Source of the DNA: Alphaproteobacteria bacterium
GTDB taxonomy: Bacteria; Pseudomonadota; Alphaproteobacteria; Micavibrionales; Micavibrionaceae
Reading direction: 5' to 3'
DNA: 64,000 bases
Assembly (NCBI GenBank): GCA_002401695.1
Contig: NVTV01000002.1
Location: 1-64,000, forward strand
Positions 18,143 through 29,600 of the stretch are shown here, one piece after another. The notes under the pieces are model-generated. The model was given only the letters and a program-made list of their open reading frames with translations, made no database searches and was not told the DNA's origin. Numbering within the stretch: position 1 is the first letter of the stretch; each line of letters starts with the position of its first letter. Position numbers and translations under genes: made by a program.

Positions 18143-19651
18143 ATGGATAAAAATCAGATATATAAGCAGCTTGGTTTGGACGAGGCGATGCTTGGTGGCG
18201 GGACGCTGGATGTGTTCAGCCCAATAGATGGTGCAAAGATTGCATCGCTTGCCGTTGATAGCCGTGCGGACGTTGATTTGAAGATTGCACAATCAGTCGC
18301 CGCGTTCAAAGCATGGCGCGTTGTGCCTGCGCCGCGCCGCGGGGAATTGGTGCGGATTTTCGGTGATATATTGCGCGAGAATAAAGAGGCGTTAGGCGCG
18401 CTGGTCACGTTGGAATGTGGCAAGATTTATCAAGAGGGTTTAGGCGAAGTACAAGAGATGATTGATATTTGTGACTTTGCCGTCGGGCAGAGCCGCCAGC
18501 TTTATGGTCTGACCATTGCCTCGGAACGCCCGCAGCATAAAATGCGCGAAATTTGGCAACCTTTAGGGCCTATCGGCATTATCAGCGCGTTTAACTTTCC
18601 TGTTGCCGTTTGGGCATGGAACACGATGCTTGCGCTGGTATGCGGGGATAGCGTGATTTGGAAACCATCAGAGAAAACACCCGTGACCGCGTTGGCGTGT
18701 CAAAAATTATTCGAGCAAGCCTGCGCACGTTTCGGCGATGATGCCCCCGAAGGCCTTGCGCAGCTTCTTATCGGTGAACGTGATATCGGTGAAGCCTTGG
18801 TCAATGATGTCCGTGTGCCCATGATCAGCGCAACAGGCAGCACCGCAATGGGACGTATCGTTGGCCCCAAAGTGGCACAGCGTTTTGGCCGCTCTCTGCT
18901 GGAGCTTGGCGGGAATAACGCAATTATAGTGGCCAAAAGCGCCGATCTTGATCTTGCCTTTCAGGGCATTGTCTTTGGAGCAGTTGGAACATGCGGGCAA
19001 AGATGCACAACAACGCGGCGTTTATTCGTACATGCAGATGTCTATGATACCCTGATCCCGCGCCTTAAGGCTGCCTATGCGGGGCTATCGATTGGTAATC
19101 CGTTGGATGAGGCATCCTTGGTTGGCCCTCTTATTGATGAGCAAGCCTATCTGCACATGGAAGATGCGCTAAACAAAGCGCAGCTTGATGGCGGTGTAAC
19201 AACAGGTGGTGGCCGCATTTTGGGTGATGAACATCCTAATGCATACTATGTGAAGCCTGCACTGGTTGAAATGCCTGATGGCTCTAACATTCAAGAAGAG
19301 ACTTTTGCGCCGATCCTCTATATTTTCAAATATAGTGATCTGGATGATGCGATTGCCCGTCAAAACGGTGTGGCGCAGGGGCTATCGTCCTCTATCTTCA
19401 CCCGTGATGTGCAAGAAGCGGAGCTGTTCACTTGTGAGGCGGGCAGTGATTGCGGTATCGCAAATGTGAATATCGGCACCAGTGGCGCAGAAATTGGCGG
19501 CGCATTTGGCGGTGAAAAGGAAACAGGCGGTGGCCGTGAAAGCGGATCTGATAGCTGGAAAGCCTATATGCGCCGTATGACCTCAACGGTGAATTATTCC
19601 TCTGAACTCCCCTTGGCGCAGGGCATCACATTTGATACGGACGCCGAATAA
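18143..19651 (+). CDS. amaB: Aldehyde dehydrogenase, antiquitin/ALDH7 type (probable alpha-aminoadipate semialdehyde dehydrogenase)
   Basis: The 502-residue protein carries the ALDH catalytic Glu motif LELGGNN and nucleophile motif TCGQRCTTTRRL. Family-diagnostic segments are FNFPVAVWAWN, NVNIGTSGAEIGGAFGGEK and the C-terminal SSELPLAQGITFD, which match ALDH7A1/AmaB. In bacteria this enzyme oxidises alpha-aminoadipate semialdehyde (piperideine-6-carboxylate) in lysine catabolism with NAD+. No other lysine-degradation gene is nearby, so the substrate is inferred from the family. ATG 18143 is preferred because AGGAG lies at 18130-18134; the frame is open further upstream. Confidence 0.88.
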   Translation: MDKNQIYKQLGLDEAMLGGGTLDVFSPIDGAKIASLAVDSRADVDLKIAQSVAAFKAWRVVPAPRRGELVRIFGDILRENKEALGALVTLECGKIYQEGLGEVQEMIDICDFAVGQSRQLYGLTIASERPQHKMREIWQPLGPIGIISAFNFPVAVWAWNTMLALVCGDSVIWKPSEKTPVTALACQKLFEQACARFGDDAPEGLAQLLIGERDIGEALVNDVRVPMISATGSTAMGRIVGPKVAQRFGRSLLELGGNNAIIVAKSADLDLAFQGIVFGAVGTCGQRCTTTRRLFVHADVYDTLIPRLKAAYAGLSIGNPLDEASLVGPLIDEQAYLHMEDALNKAQLDGGVTTGGGRILGDEHPNAYYVKPALVEMPDGSNIQEETFAPILYIFKYSDLDDAIARQNGVAQGLSSSIFTRDVQEAELFTCEAGSDCGIANVNIGTSGAEIGGAFGGEKETGGGRESGSDSWKAYMRRMTSTVNYSSELPLAQGITFDTDAE

Positions 19652-19659
19652 GCGCAATA

Positions 19660-19703
19660 AAAAACACGCTTGCCCCATTACTAAGGGAAAGAGCGCGTTC
19701 TTA
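19660..19703. terminator. Probable bidirectional terminator
   Basis: An imperfect long hairpin: AACACGCTTGCCC pairs (with mismatches) with GGGAAAGAGCGCGTT, flanked by A-run and T-containing sequence. It lies between the convergent aldehyde dehydrogenase and 70-residue protein genes. Confidence 0.4.
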
Positions 19704-19743
19704 TTAGATAGTAAGTTATAAAGCTGTAAGTTACCCCAGTTTT

Positions 19744-19956
19744 TTAACCAAGCGTATTCAGCGTTGGAGTATTTGATATATCTGCCGTTTGCACTTGCTC
19801 CGGCTCAAAATTCGGGTTTTCCGCTGTCATCATTGTGTCACCTTCAAAGACAGATACTTCACCCGGCGCATTTTGCGCGTTAAAGATGCTGCCTTCTTCT
19901 GTCATCATGGCGTTTATACCGCCATTTTGTATGTCACATTGAAATGTTCTAGCCAT
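19744..19956 (-). CDS. Small acidic protein of unknown function
   Basis: The 70-residue open frame begins MARTFQCDIQNGGINAMMTE and is rich in Asn, Glu and Thr, with no signal peptide or membrane segment. Its protein-like composition, an AGGG element upstream of the ATG on the minus strand and its isolation from larger frames make it plausible. It diverges from the RTX gene with a 225-bp A/T-rich spacer. I do not recognise the family. Confidence 0.5.
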   Translation of the reverse strand: MARTFQCDIQNGGINAMMTEEGSIFNAQNAPGEVSVFEGDTMMTAENPNFEPEQVQTADISNTPTLNTLG

Positions 19957-20181
19957 TTTTTACCCTAATAATTCCTATTTTTTAGGCGTTTCCTATCCTT
20001 AATCTATCCTGAAAACCATAATGATTGGTTAATAATGTTTTTGTTTTACATAAAATTTTATATAAATATGGAAAAAGTAATAGTTTGTTAAATGTTTATC
20101 TATACGTTTGAAACATTCGATACACCTTTGAGGGAAGGGGTGTTGAGCGGAGTAGAACATAGATGTGGAGTATAAGAGCAA

Positions 20182-23100
20182 ATGAGTTTTGATAATGAAA
20201 TATTGGGAAATAGTGCCCAAAGTGACAATGAAACACATTCTTCAAACACCGAAACATTAAGCACAGCTTTATCAAGCGGGGTTGAGCTTGCCTCCACTGT
20301 GATTGATCCACAATCTGTCTTCAATGTTCAAGATGACGCACAAAATAATTCGATAAGTGATGTTGAGATTTCTGAAGATGGCAGTGTATCTCTTTCATTT
20401 GCTGCGGATGATATTCAGGATATGTCCCTTAATGGTGATGGCTCTTTAATTATCAAGTTTTCTCAAGGTGAAGGCTCTGACACTCTGACGATACAAAATT
20501 TCGAAGATCTTGCCAATGGTCCGGGATGTTTCAAATTATCTGATGGGTCTGAAATTGATACGCAGGCTCTCTATACAGAGCTTTGCGATGATATGGGCGT
20601 GTGCACGGTTGAAAGACCTGATGCTGGCGATACGCTGGATGTGGCTTTGGAAGGTGATAAGCAATACGACCTTAAATTTGATATAGAAGAAAGCAGTGAA
20701 ATCGCTCAAACTGGTGATGAAGCGTCACAGGAATTAACTTTAACATTTGACGATGGCGCGCAAATAAAATTCCAGACAGCACAAGATTTGGTTGAAAATG
20801 GCGTAAATGAAAATGGTGCGCATGAGGGTTTGTCCGATGCGGCGACCTCTGACTTTTTGTCTGCTTTAGATGTTATTCAGGAATTATCAGCACGTATGGA
20901 AGTGCTGGAACAAGAAATTGCGAACTCTCAGGGCGATAATCCTGATTCTGTGCAAGAACTAGCGTCTTTAGAGGGCGACCTCGCGATGCAGCTTTCAAAT
21001 TTAGAGCCTGCATCAGGTGATGATATGTTCTCTTCTGAGGGAGACAGCACAGTAACCAGTGTCCATGATTCAACCTATGCTTTGATGGATCAGGTAGAGG
21101 GCAACGATGTTACGCCCGCGCTTGCATCAGAAGATCAAGATTCTACGGATATGGCGGCATTGGCCGAGCAATTGGCAGAAGTTGCACCTGCTGCGGGTGA
21201 AAGTGGCTCTGGTGGCAGTGCCTCTGGCGGCGGTTACGGTTATCAAAGTAGTTTTGATGCGCAAGGCGTTATTGCCCTTGATGATGTCGGTGCAATTGGC
21301 CCGACGCAGCTTCAATATGGCATAGAATTTACACAAGATGATGTACGCCCTGATGATGAGGGCGGCGAAACACCGGTTGATGATGTACCGGAAATTCTGG
21401 GAGCTGCAAAAATTCTGGATGAAACAGATGGCTTTTCTTTAAATGAGAGCGGCACACTTGTCTTTGACTTTGGTGATAATGGTGGCGGAGACATCTGCGC
21501 GAATGATAGTTTTACTTCATCCGGTTCACAAACGGGCGGAACTTTATCCTCCGGTGGTGATGCTATTGCCGTTGTTGCGACCCCAACAGGTTATGTCGGT
21601 AGCGCAAACGGCCAAACAGTGTTTACTTTCACAATTGATCCGCAAACGGGTGATTATACTTATGATCAGGTACTTCCTTTTGATCATGCGGATGGCAATG
21701 ATGCAAATGATGCCATTACGCTTGATTTTGGTATTAAGATCGCTGATTCTGATGGTGATACTGCCGAAACAACGGTCAGCATTACAGTCCTTGATGATGC
21801 ACCTATCTCCATAGATACCGATGCTTTAAGCGTTGATGAGACAGACCTATCTGCCGGTGCTTCTGCAACAGGGCAGGTTGTTGTTGATTTTGGAAATGAT
21901 GGTGCGGCTAGCATTACAGGTAACGGTGTTTCCGTGGCTACGGGCTTAACGTCCGGTGGTGAGGCCGTTAGCGTGACCTATGACAGTGCGACACACACAT
22001 ATACAGGCAGTGCAAACGGCCAGCCTGTCTTTACGATGGTAATTGATAATGGCGGATCGTATGAATTTATACTGACAGGAACGTTGGATCATCCTGATGC
22101 GACAGATCCGAATGATATATTGTCTCTACAATTTGGTGTAATTGCAACAGATGGTGATGGCGATTCTATTGAAACGATGGTTCAAGTCGATGTTCTTGAT
22201 GATGGCCCGATTTGTGTCGTGCCACAAAAAGCCGTTGTTGATGAAACAGATTTAGCACCTGATACGTCCGTATCGGGGCAACTTGCCGCGCATTTCGGAC
22301 AAGACGGTTTTGGTGGATTTTCTGCAAACGGAAACGGGCCAAGCCAGTCTTTAACCTCTAATGGTGATGCGGTCAGTATCAGCTTTGATTCTGCAACTAA
22401 CACCTATACAGGGACAGCAGGTGCAGAGACGATCTTTACGTTATCTATTGCCTCTGATGGTTCATATGATTTCGTGTTAAGCGGTACGCTGGATCACCCG
22501 AATACCTCTGATCCAAATGATGTGATTAATTTGAAATTTGGTGTGACGGCGACTGATTTTGACGGAGATTCCGTTGACGGGACGTTGACTATTCAAGTTC
22601 TGGATGATGGGCCACAAGCCAATGATGATTGTGTATCTTTCGATACCTCACAAAACAGCGTTGACGGTAATGTGATTGATAATGATGATCTATCACAAGA
22701 CCAAGCCAACACGGTGACACAAGTATCCTTTGAAGGAAATAATGTAAATGTGCCTGACGTTGGTAGTGTCTCTATTGATGGTGATTTCGGAACGTTAATT
22801 TTGGCCGCAGATGGCTCATATACTTATACTTTGTTTGATAATGCAGGCAGCAGTTCTTCTACAGCCTCGCTTGATCCGGTGGCATCCGATGTCACGGGTA
22901 TTCAATCTTCGTTAACCAAAGATGGTATTACCATAGAGGTCGCAAATGTCGGTAATTACGACTTAAGCTGGGTTGATACATCCGACGGCAGTGGCTTGGG
23001 TATTGATAATCTGAATAATGGCGACAGTCCCAAAGTTTGGCCAAAAGGTGAGACTTTTGATATATCCTTCGATCAAGATGCAGACAGCGTCACACTGACC

Positions 23101-24900
23101 ATTGCAGAGATTGGCAGTAACAATAACAATGGCCAATATGGTGTTGATTTCATCGTTACATTGGCTGATGGAACAACAGTGGCAGGTGAACAACAATTCG
23201 CCCCCGGTCAAATCGTTGACGGCGAAATTACATTCACATTGAATGCCTCTGATTTTGGAGGTGTTGAAATTGCCAGTATTGCCCTGAATTCCACCAATGA
23301 CGGGGCTTACAAAGGGGCATCATTTTTGCTGAATAACGTTGTGGCAACATATGAACATTCATCTGATGTCTGTGATGCGTTCGAATATACATTGACCGAT
23401 GGGGACGGCGACAGCTCCGTTGCGACATTAAAACTTAAAGGTCTTGATCCTGAATTGATCGTTGGTAAAAACGTTGATGATACTGATACCTCTGATGTAG
23501 CGCACCATATTGGCGGTGAAGAGGGCGCGATTATTGGCGGCGCAGTGTCAGATATTCTGATCGGCGATGTCGGCGGCGCGTCACTGGAACAACAAACACA
23601 AGATTATAACTTTGTCTTTATTGTCGATGTGTCCGGCTCTATGGGGAGTGCGAATAACGCAAATTCTAAAATATCGCTCTTGAAAGATTCCGTCGAGAAA
23701 TTGCTGAATGATTTTGGTAATTATCAAAACGGTGAGATTAAAATTCATATCACGCCCTTTGCAACAGATGTGAAGCCAAGCGGTACGTTCACAGTTACAG
23801 ATGTGGATGGTCTAAATGATGCGCTGGGTTATCTTGAAACCTTAACCGGCAGTGGCTATACGAATTATGAATCTCCGTTGGAAGATGCGAATGACTGGTT
23901 GGAAAGCGGCGAGCCATTGAGCGGTGATGCGATTACAACAACGTACTTCATCTCTGACGGGAATCCGAACAGGTATATTAATGCAGATGGAGATATAACC
24001 TCTGGCGGTGCAAGCACAATTATGGCGGAAATTACAGGCGCAGATGGTTCGAATGAGGTCTCAACCTTGCAGAATCTAAGTGACAATGTTATTGCCGTTG
24101 GCGTGAACGCGGCAGACTCCGTGATGGCGCGTCTGGATGTGATTGATCGTGATGGCGATGCGATTAATATTGACGATCCATCCGATCTGTCGGTGGTATT
24201 CGAAAATACAAGCCCGCTGAATAATCTAGCCTCTGTTGGTGACGATGTCATTGAAGGCGGCTCGGGCGATGATATTATCTTTGGTGACAGTGTGAACACA
24301 GATGCGCTGGCCGATGATCATGATGGCATTGATGTTGCTGACGGCAGTGGTTGGGAGGTCTTTGACCGCCTTGAAAATGCCGAGAGTTCAACCGACCCTG
24401 ATTGGTCACGTGATGATACGATTGATTATATTGAGAATAACCTTGATGAATTAGCCGCCGAAAGCACAGACAGTGCCGGTGATGGTCGCCAAGGCGGCGA
24501 TGATACGCTGATCGGTGGCGCTGGTAATGACGTCATTTACGGTCAGGAAGGCAATGATACCCTTTATGGCGGTGCTGGCGATGATATATTGATCGGTGGA
24601 TCAGGCGCAGATACATTTATGATGGAGGCCATAGGCCAAGGCGTTGATGTTATTCGTGACTTTAGCGCAGATGAAGGCGATGTTCTCGACCTTGCCGGCT
24701 TGATACAAAATTACGATTCAACCCAGCAAGCCATTGATGACTTTGTCTTTACCCGTGAAGTGAATGGCGGAACGATTCTGTCTGTCGATGCCAGCGGATC
24801 AGGTGACGTATCGAACGCGGTTGATCTTGTGGCGCTGGAAGGCCTACAAAACATGGATCTTCAGGCTCTGATCGAAAGCGGCAATATCAATGTATTTTAG
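20182..24900 (+). CDS. Giant type I-secreted RTX protein with T1SS-143-type repeats and VWA domain
   Basis: The protein has 1572 residues with no N-terminal signal peptide. Residues 1-330 are an acidic N-terminal region with a short coiled coil; PAAG (336-339) and a Gly/Ser linker follow. Three ~130-residue repeats of the [15 protein letters not shown]...[19 protein letters not shown] type follow, then a Big/cadherin-like region. A VWA domain has its metal motif DVSGSMG at D1149. RTX nonapeptides ([20 protein letters not shown]) lead to a C-terminal ADTF...VIRDF type I secretion signal ending at NINVF. It should be exported in one step by an ABC/MFP/TolC-type system and fold with Ca2+ outside as an adhesin or biofilm protein. 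No dedicated secretion genes are adjacent. It is the intact counterpart of the RTX remnant at 4482-4700. Confidence 0.88.
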   Translation: MSFDNEILGNSAQSDNETHSSNTETLSTALSSGVELASTVIDPQSVFNVQDDAQNNSISDVEISEDGSVSLSFAADDIQDMSLNGDGSLIIKFSQGEGSDTLTIQNFEDLANGPGCFKLSDGSEIDTQALYTELCDDMGVCTVERPDAGDTLDVALEGDKQYDLKFDIEESSEIAQTGDEASQELTLTFDDGAQIKFQTAQDLVENGVNENGAHEGLSDAATSDFLSALDVIQELSARMEVLEQEIANSQGDNPDSVQELASLEGDLAMQLSNLEPASGDDMFSSEGDSTVTSVHDSTYALMDQVEGNDVTPALASEDQDSTDMAALAEQLAEVAPAAGESGSGGSASGGGYGYQSSFDAQGVIALDDVGAIGPTQLQYGIEFTQDDVRPDDEGGETPVDDVPEILGAAKILDETDGFSLNESGTLVFDFGDNGGGDICANDSFTSSGSQTGGTLSSGGDAIAVVATPTGYVGSANGQTVFTFTIDPQTGDYTYDQVLPFDHADGNDANDAITLDFGIKIADSDGDTAETTVSITVLDDAPISIDTDALSVDETDLSAGASATGQVVVDFGNDGAASITGNGVSVATGLTSGGEAVSVTYDSATHTYTGSANGQPVFTMVIDNGGSYEFILTGTLDHPDATDPNDILSLQFGVIATDGDGDSIETMVQVDVLDDGPICVVPQKAVVDETDLAPDTSVSGQLAAHFGQDGFGGFSANGNGPSQSLTSNGDAVSISFDSATNTYTGTAGAETIFTLSIASDGSYDFVLSGTLDHPNTSDPNDVINLKFGVTATDFDGDSVDGTLTIQVLDDGPQANDDCVSFDTSQNSVDGNVIDNDDLSQDQANTVTQVSFEGNNVNVPDVGSVSIDGDFGTLILAADGSYTYTLFDNAGSSSSTASLDPVASDVTGIQSSLTKDGITIEVANVGNYDLSWVDTSDGSGLGIDNLNNGDSPKVWPKGETFDISFDQDADSVTLTIAEIGSNNNNGQYGVDFIVTLADGTTVAGEQQFAPGQIVDGEITFTLNASDFGGVEIASIALNSTNDGAYKGASFLLNNVVATYEHSSDVCDAFEYTLTDGDGDSSVATLKLKGLDPELIVGKNVDDTDTSDVAHHIGGEEGAIIGGAVSDILIGDVGGASLEQQTQDYNFVFIVDVSGSMGSANNANSKISLLKDSVEKLLNDFGNYQNGEIKIHITPFATDVKPSGTFTVTDVDGLNDALGYLETLTGSGYTNYESPLEDANDWLESGEPLSGDAITTTYFISDGNPNRYINADGDITSGGASTIMAEITGADGSNEVSTLQNLSDNVIAVGVNAADSVMARLDVIDRDGDAINIDDPSDLSVVFENTSPLNNLASVGDDVIEGGSGDDIIFGDSVNTDALADDHDGIDVADGSGWEVFDRLENAESSTDPDWSRDDTIDYIENNLDELAAESTDSAGDGRQGGDDTLIGGAGNDVIYGQEGNDTLYGGAGDDILIGGSGADTFMMEAIGQGVDVIRDFSADEGDVLDLAGLIQNYDSTQQAIDDFVFTREVNGGTILSVDASGSGDVSNAVDLVALEGLQNMDLQALIESGNINVF

Positions 24901-24926
24901 AGTATAACGCTGATTGCAGGGTTTAT

Positions 24927-24955
24927 TTGATCTCTTGTAAAAACGCTCCTATAAT
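24927..24955 (+). promoter_or_regulatory. Sigma-70-type promoter of the peroxiredoxin-like gene
   Basis: TTGATC (24927-24932), a 17-bp spacer and a perfect TATAAT (24950-24955) lie 34 bp before the ATG. Confidence 0.6.
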
Positions 24956-24989
24956 GATGGCTCGCGTTTTTATATAAGGGAGTCTAAGT

Positions 24990-25703
24990 ATGTCTAAAGT
25001 TAAAATCCTAATGTTTATGGTGGTTATGAGTGTTGCGGGTCTGTCTGCATCCTATACTTTGGCAGATGAAAGCAAGGCGATCTTCACCAAAATGCCTCCC
25101 ATTGATTCTGATCATATCAGTGTTATTAAAATTGGTACGCAGGCACCGGATTTTATTCTGCCTAATGCGAATGGTGTGACACATACATTGCGCACGATCC
25201 TTGAACACGGGCCGGTTATTCTGACCTTTTATCGTGGCGGCTGGTGCCCTGTTTGTAATGACCAACTTTATGCCTATCAGGAAATATTACCTGAATTCGA
25301 AGAACTGGGCGCGCAGCTTGTTGCCGTCACACCTGAAACACCAAACAGCGTACAAGACACGGCAGTAAAAAATTCTATTACCTTTGAGGTACTAAGTGAT
25401 TCAGGGAACAAGGTTGCCCGCGAATATGATCTTATCTGGGAAGTGCCGGAAGATAAGCGTGAGGGTTTTTCAACATGGTTAAAAAGCGAGACTGGGAAAA
25501 CTCTGGCTGAATTTAACGGCATTGATAATTACGAACTGCCCATTCCTGCAACATTTGTAATCGCGCAAGACGGTACGGTTGTCTATGTGTTCCATGATAA
25601 AGATTACAGACAACGCGCCCGTAACGAAGATATTATCAAGGCTTTAGAAAATTTGGATGCGCATGCACCAAAACCTAAAATGCTTTGGGCTAAGCCTGAG
25701 TAG
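24990..25703 (+). CDS. Exported peroxiredoxin-like (AhpC/TSA family) protein
   Basis: The 237-residue protein has an N-terminal signal peptide (residues 1-25, ending SYTLA) and a thioredoxin-fold peroxiredoxin domain. The catalytic region reads RGGWCPVCNDQLYAYQ, with a CxxC pair in place of the usual single peroxidatic Cys. IGTQAPDFILPNANG opens the domain. The product probably reduces peroxides, or acts as a thiol oxidoreductase, in the periplasm. GGGAG about 8 nt upstream and a good promoter support ATG 24990. It converges with mtnP, with 9 bp between stops. Confidence 0.85.
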   Translation: MSKVKILMFMVVMSVAGLSASYTLADESKAIFTKMPPIDSDHISVIKIGTQAPDFILPNANGVTHTLRTILEHGPVILTFYRGGWCPVCNDQLYAYQEILPEFEELGAQLVAVTPETPNSVQDTAVKNSITFEVLSDSGNKVAREYDLIWEVPEDKREGFSTWLKSETGKTLAEFNGIDNYELPIPATFVIAQDGTVVYVFHDKDYRQRARNEDIIKALENLDAHAPKPKMLWAKPE

Positions 25704-25712
25704 GGTCTTGTC

Positions 25713-26561
25713 TTACGCTCTTAATACGCTTAACCATTCTTTCTGTGCGTCGTTTAAGCGTTCATCCGGTGTCATAACCGCGCCGTTTAAGGCGGTGCGG
25801 ATGTTGCTCGGTGTCTCTGAAATACCGTTCTCCAGCACTTTCAAAATTAGCTGTTTAATCTTGCCTATATTCTCGAAATAGACAGCAAAGACGGCTTCAA
25901 CGCTGACATGCTCATCAGGGTCTTCGCGCCAACAATCATAATCTGTGGCAATGGCAAGGGTGACGTAACCCATCTGCGCTTCACGTGCTAAAAATGCTTC
26001 GGGGACGTTGGTCATGCCTACAATGTCACAGCCTGCTGCGCCGCGCAGGAAGTTGCTCTCGGCCTTGGTGCCAAGGCGCGGGCCTTCAACGCAGGCATAT
26101 GTTTTATCTGAATGCAGGTTAAGGTCAGTATTCTTCGCTGCTTTTAATATATCCGCCGCCAGAGCAGGGCAGGTCGGCGCCGCCGTTGAGATATGCGCCG
26201 TCACGCCGCCACCAAAAAATGATGCCTCACGTTTGCCGCGTGTATGATCGAAATATTGTGAAGCGAGTGCCAGATCTCCCGGTGCGATTTCCTCTTGCAA
26301 AGATCCGGATGCGGAGATGCTTAAAACCGTCGTTGCGCCGAGCTTCTTTAAAGCATAAATATTGGCGCGGTAATTAACCTCGGAGGGAAGGAATTCGTGG
26401 TTACGCCCATGACGCGGCAAAAACAGCACAGAAGAGCCAAAGGCTTTACCTTCTATAATTGGTGCGGAGGGCTTGCCAAAGGGGGTGTCGATATCATGCT
26501 CTGCCACAACATCTAGTTCATCCAAAGCATACAGGCCGGAGCCACCAATAATCGCGAGCAT
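25713..26561 (-). CDS. mtnP: S-methyl-5'-thioadenosine phosphorylase
   Basis: The 282-residue protein is typical of the PNP/MTAP family class 2. IIGGSGLY begins the phosphate-binding loop, FLPRHGRNHEFLPSEVNYRAN matches the PRHG and NYRAN motifs, and VGMTNVPEAFLAREAQ and ATDYDCW are MTAP signatures. It splits methylthioadenosine with phosphate into adenine and methylthioribose-1-phosphate, clearing a by-product of polyamine and homoserine-lactone synthesis. No other methionine-salvage gene lies in the window. Confidence 0.93.
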   Translation of the reverse strand: MLAIIGGSGLYALDELDVVAEHDIDTPFGKPSAPIIEGKAFGSSVLFLPRHGRNHEFLPSEVNYRANIYALKKLGATTVLSISASGSLQEEIAPGDLALASQYFDHTRGKREASFFGGGVTAHISTAAPTCPALAADILKAAKNTDLNLHSDKTYACVEGPRLGTKAESNFLRGAAGCDIVGMTNVPEAFLAREAQMGYVTLAIATDYDCWREDPDEHVSVEAVFAVYFENIGKIKQLILKVLENGISETPSNIRTALNGAVMTPDERLNDAQKEWLSVLRA

Positions 26562-26674
26562 AATCGTATCTTTCCCTATAAATAATATCGTCCCTTAGAT
26601 GTATCGCTTAATAGATAGGAAGAAAAGAGGGACAGGTTATCTTTTTGCCATTTCTTTCATGCGCCAATCGTAAT

Positions 26675-29600
26675 TCAGCCCAATAGGGTATGGAGCAGTT
26701 CTCCAATAATGACGTCAATCGATGCAACAAAGGCGAGAACAGGGGTTAGGAACTCTGCAAACGTGAAGACCAAGGCCAAGAAACAGATCAAGATACAGAT
26801 CAAAATTAACATAAACTTAGAACCCATAAATTGTACCATTGGAAGAACCCATTTTGCGAATATCAGTTTTATATCCTCAATAATCATGTAGAGGGATGGA
26901 ATCAGGATAAGCGTTAAAAATGTCGCAAATACAATGCCAAAGCCCAATGATATTGCCATTGGAATTAGAAACCGTGCCTGACGCGATGTTTCAAACATCA
27001 TCGGGGCAAGACCAACAAAAGTGGTCAGGGTGGTCAGGATAATAGGGCGGAAACGTTGGGTTGCGGCCATCACCACGGCGGTAAATTTTTCGTGTCCTTC
27101 TTTGTTGCGTCTATTCGATAAATCAATCAGAATCAGGGAGTCATTTATTACAACCCCCGCCAGTGCGATAATGCCGAACATGCTGACGATGCTCATCGGG
27201 AAACCCATGATGTAATGCCCGATGATTGCGCCAACCATACTGAACGGGATAGCAATCATAATCATTAAGGGTTGGCTATAGCTGGAAAACAGAACGGCGA
27301 GTATAGCGTACATAACAAACAGCACCCCGAACATGCCCATAAACAGGCTGTTCAGACTGTCGCGCATATCGGCTTGCTCGCCCTCAAAAGAAAAGGTGAG
27401 CCCCGGATAGCGTTTTTGTAAGGCAGGCAAGGTGTCATTGGTAATTGCATTGATAATGAGGTTTGTCTCCGATGGTGGGTTTACATCGGATTCAACGGTA
27501 ATAATACGCCGACTATTCCTGCGGTTAATGGTTGTATAGGCGCGACCTTCTTTCATTCTTACAACATCACTTAGCAAAACATCCGCGCCGTTTGGGGCTT
27601 TGATCATCATATTCTTCATGAAGTAGGAGGAGTTACGTTCTTCCTCCGGTGACATGACAAGAACGCGTACTTCGTTACGTCCGCGCTGTTGTTTAAGGGC
27701 TTCACTGCCATAAAATGCACCGCGCACTTGGCGGCCGATTTCTAATGGCGTTAGGCCAAGTGTGTAGCCAAGATCAGTAACGGTAAAGTCGAATTGTCTT
27801 TTCCCTTGAGCCGATCCGTCATTGATATCCTGCGCGCTGGGGAAGTCTTTGAGTGATAGGGCAAGCGATGTCGCGGCCTCTTGCAAGATATCGGTGTCAT
27901 GATGGCTTAGCTCAACGGTTAAAGCCGCGCCATCGCCCGGCCCACCACGGTTTGAAGAAAATGTTATGGATTCAAGGCCCAGAATTGTTCCTGTCGTTTT
28001 ACGCCATAGTTCGGTGAAGGCTTTCGTGCTGAGGGGCCGTGTATCGACATCAGTAAGGAAGGCTTGGATTTGCACGACGTTACCATTGATGTGTGAATAA
28101 ACCCCGAAGGAGAGCTGCGCGCCTCCATTGTGCTTGATGATATTTTTTGCCGCATCAATGATTTGTTTTTCCACGGCGCGGACATCTTTTTCAGGCGCGC
28201 CAACCTTAAGGGTTGCCTCGGTATAGGAAAAATCGGATTCAACACGCGGGAACATTTGCATGCCTAAATGCCCACCCATAACAAAAGCGCCCATGCCAAT
28301 CAGCACCAATAAAAACAGTGACAAGGAAACATAGCGCAGAGAAATGGATTTAATCAGGAAGGGCGCATATGTATTTTGAACAAAGGAATCAAATTTACGA
28401 TTAAACCATTTTTGGAAATTTATGATTTTAAGTAAGGGGCGGTTTTTAATATTCTTGGCTTGCTTAAAGGTTAAATGCGCAGGCAAAATAAACAGGCTTT
28501 CAATCAGGGACAAAAAGAATGTTGAAATCACGATAACGGGGATGATGCTGAATATTTTCCCCATAAAGCCGGGCATAAATAACATGGGCGTAAAGGCAAT
28601 AATATTGGTCAGGACACTGACAAAGACAGGGATTGCCATCTCGCGCGCGCCTTCGACCGATGCATGCAGAGGCTTTATGCCTTGTTCGCGTTTGTGATAG
28701 ATGTTCTCGCCAACAACCACCGCGTCATCAACCACAATTCCCAGTGCGATGATAAAGGCAAACATCGACACCATGTTGATTGAAAAACCATCGGTCATGG
28801 GCAGCAAAAGAAACGCCCCCATATAGGAAATCGGAATCCCCATGCTGACCCAAAAAGCGAGGCGAATATCAAGAAACAGGGCCAAGAAAATCACAACCAG
28901 AATAAGGCCGAGCAGCCCGTTCCTCATAAGAAGATTGGCACGTTGTTGGAATACGATTGATTCATCTTGAATTACAACGAGTTGTAGGTCACCGGGGAAA
29001 TGATTGTTCAGTGTTTTTATCTGATTTCTAACTGCCGATGAAATGCCCGTTGGTGTTTGGCCGCCAACACTGCGCACCGCCATTAAAATGGCAGGTTTGT
29101 CATTAAAGCTGGAATATTTGCTTGATGTATCAAAACCATCGCTGATTGTGGCGATGTCACCTAGATAGACGATGCTGCCACTCTCTGTCTTAATAATCGG
29201 AATATCTTTGAAATCCGCCGCGTAATTGCGTCGTTCGCTCATGCGAACAAGGATTTCTCCGGCAGAGGTTTTAAGTGCGCCGCCGCCAATTTCTATCGCT
29301 GTTCTTGAAACGATTTGGGCAATATCGGGAATGTTCAGACCGTGACGCCGCAGATCTTCTTGCGATATCTCAATATGTATTTCGTAGTCACGCACATTGG
29401 TAAGCTCAACAATACCAATATCGGGGTCTTGTTCTAATTGTGCCTGAATGCTCTCTGCTGTTTGTCTTAAAACGGTGTCATTCGTTGTGCCATATAAAAC
29501 CAGTTCCATGACTTTCTGTTTGTCTGTCAGGACGGATACAGTTAAATCTTCTGCATCAACGGGAAAGGTGCTGACTTGGTCAATTGCGGTTTTAATGTCT

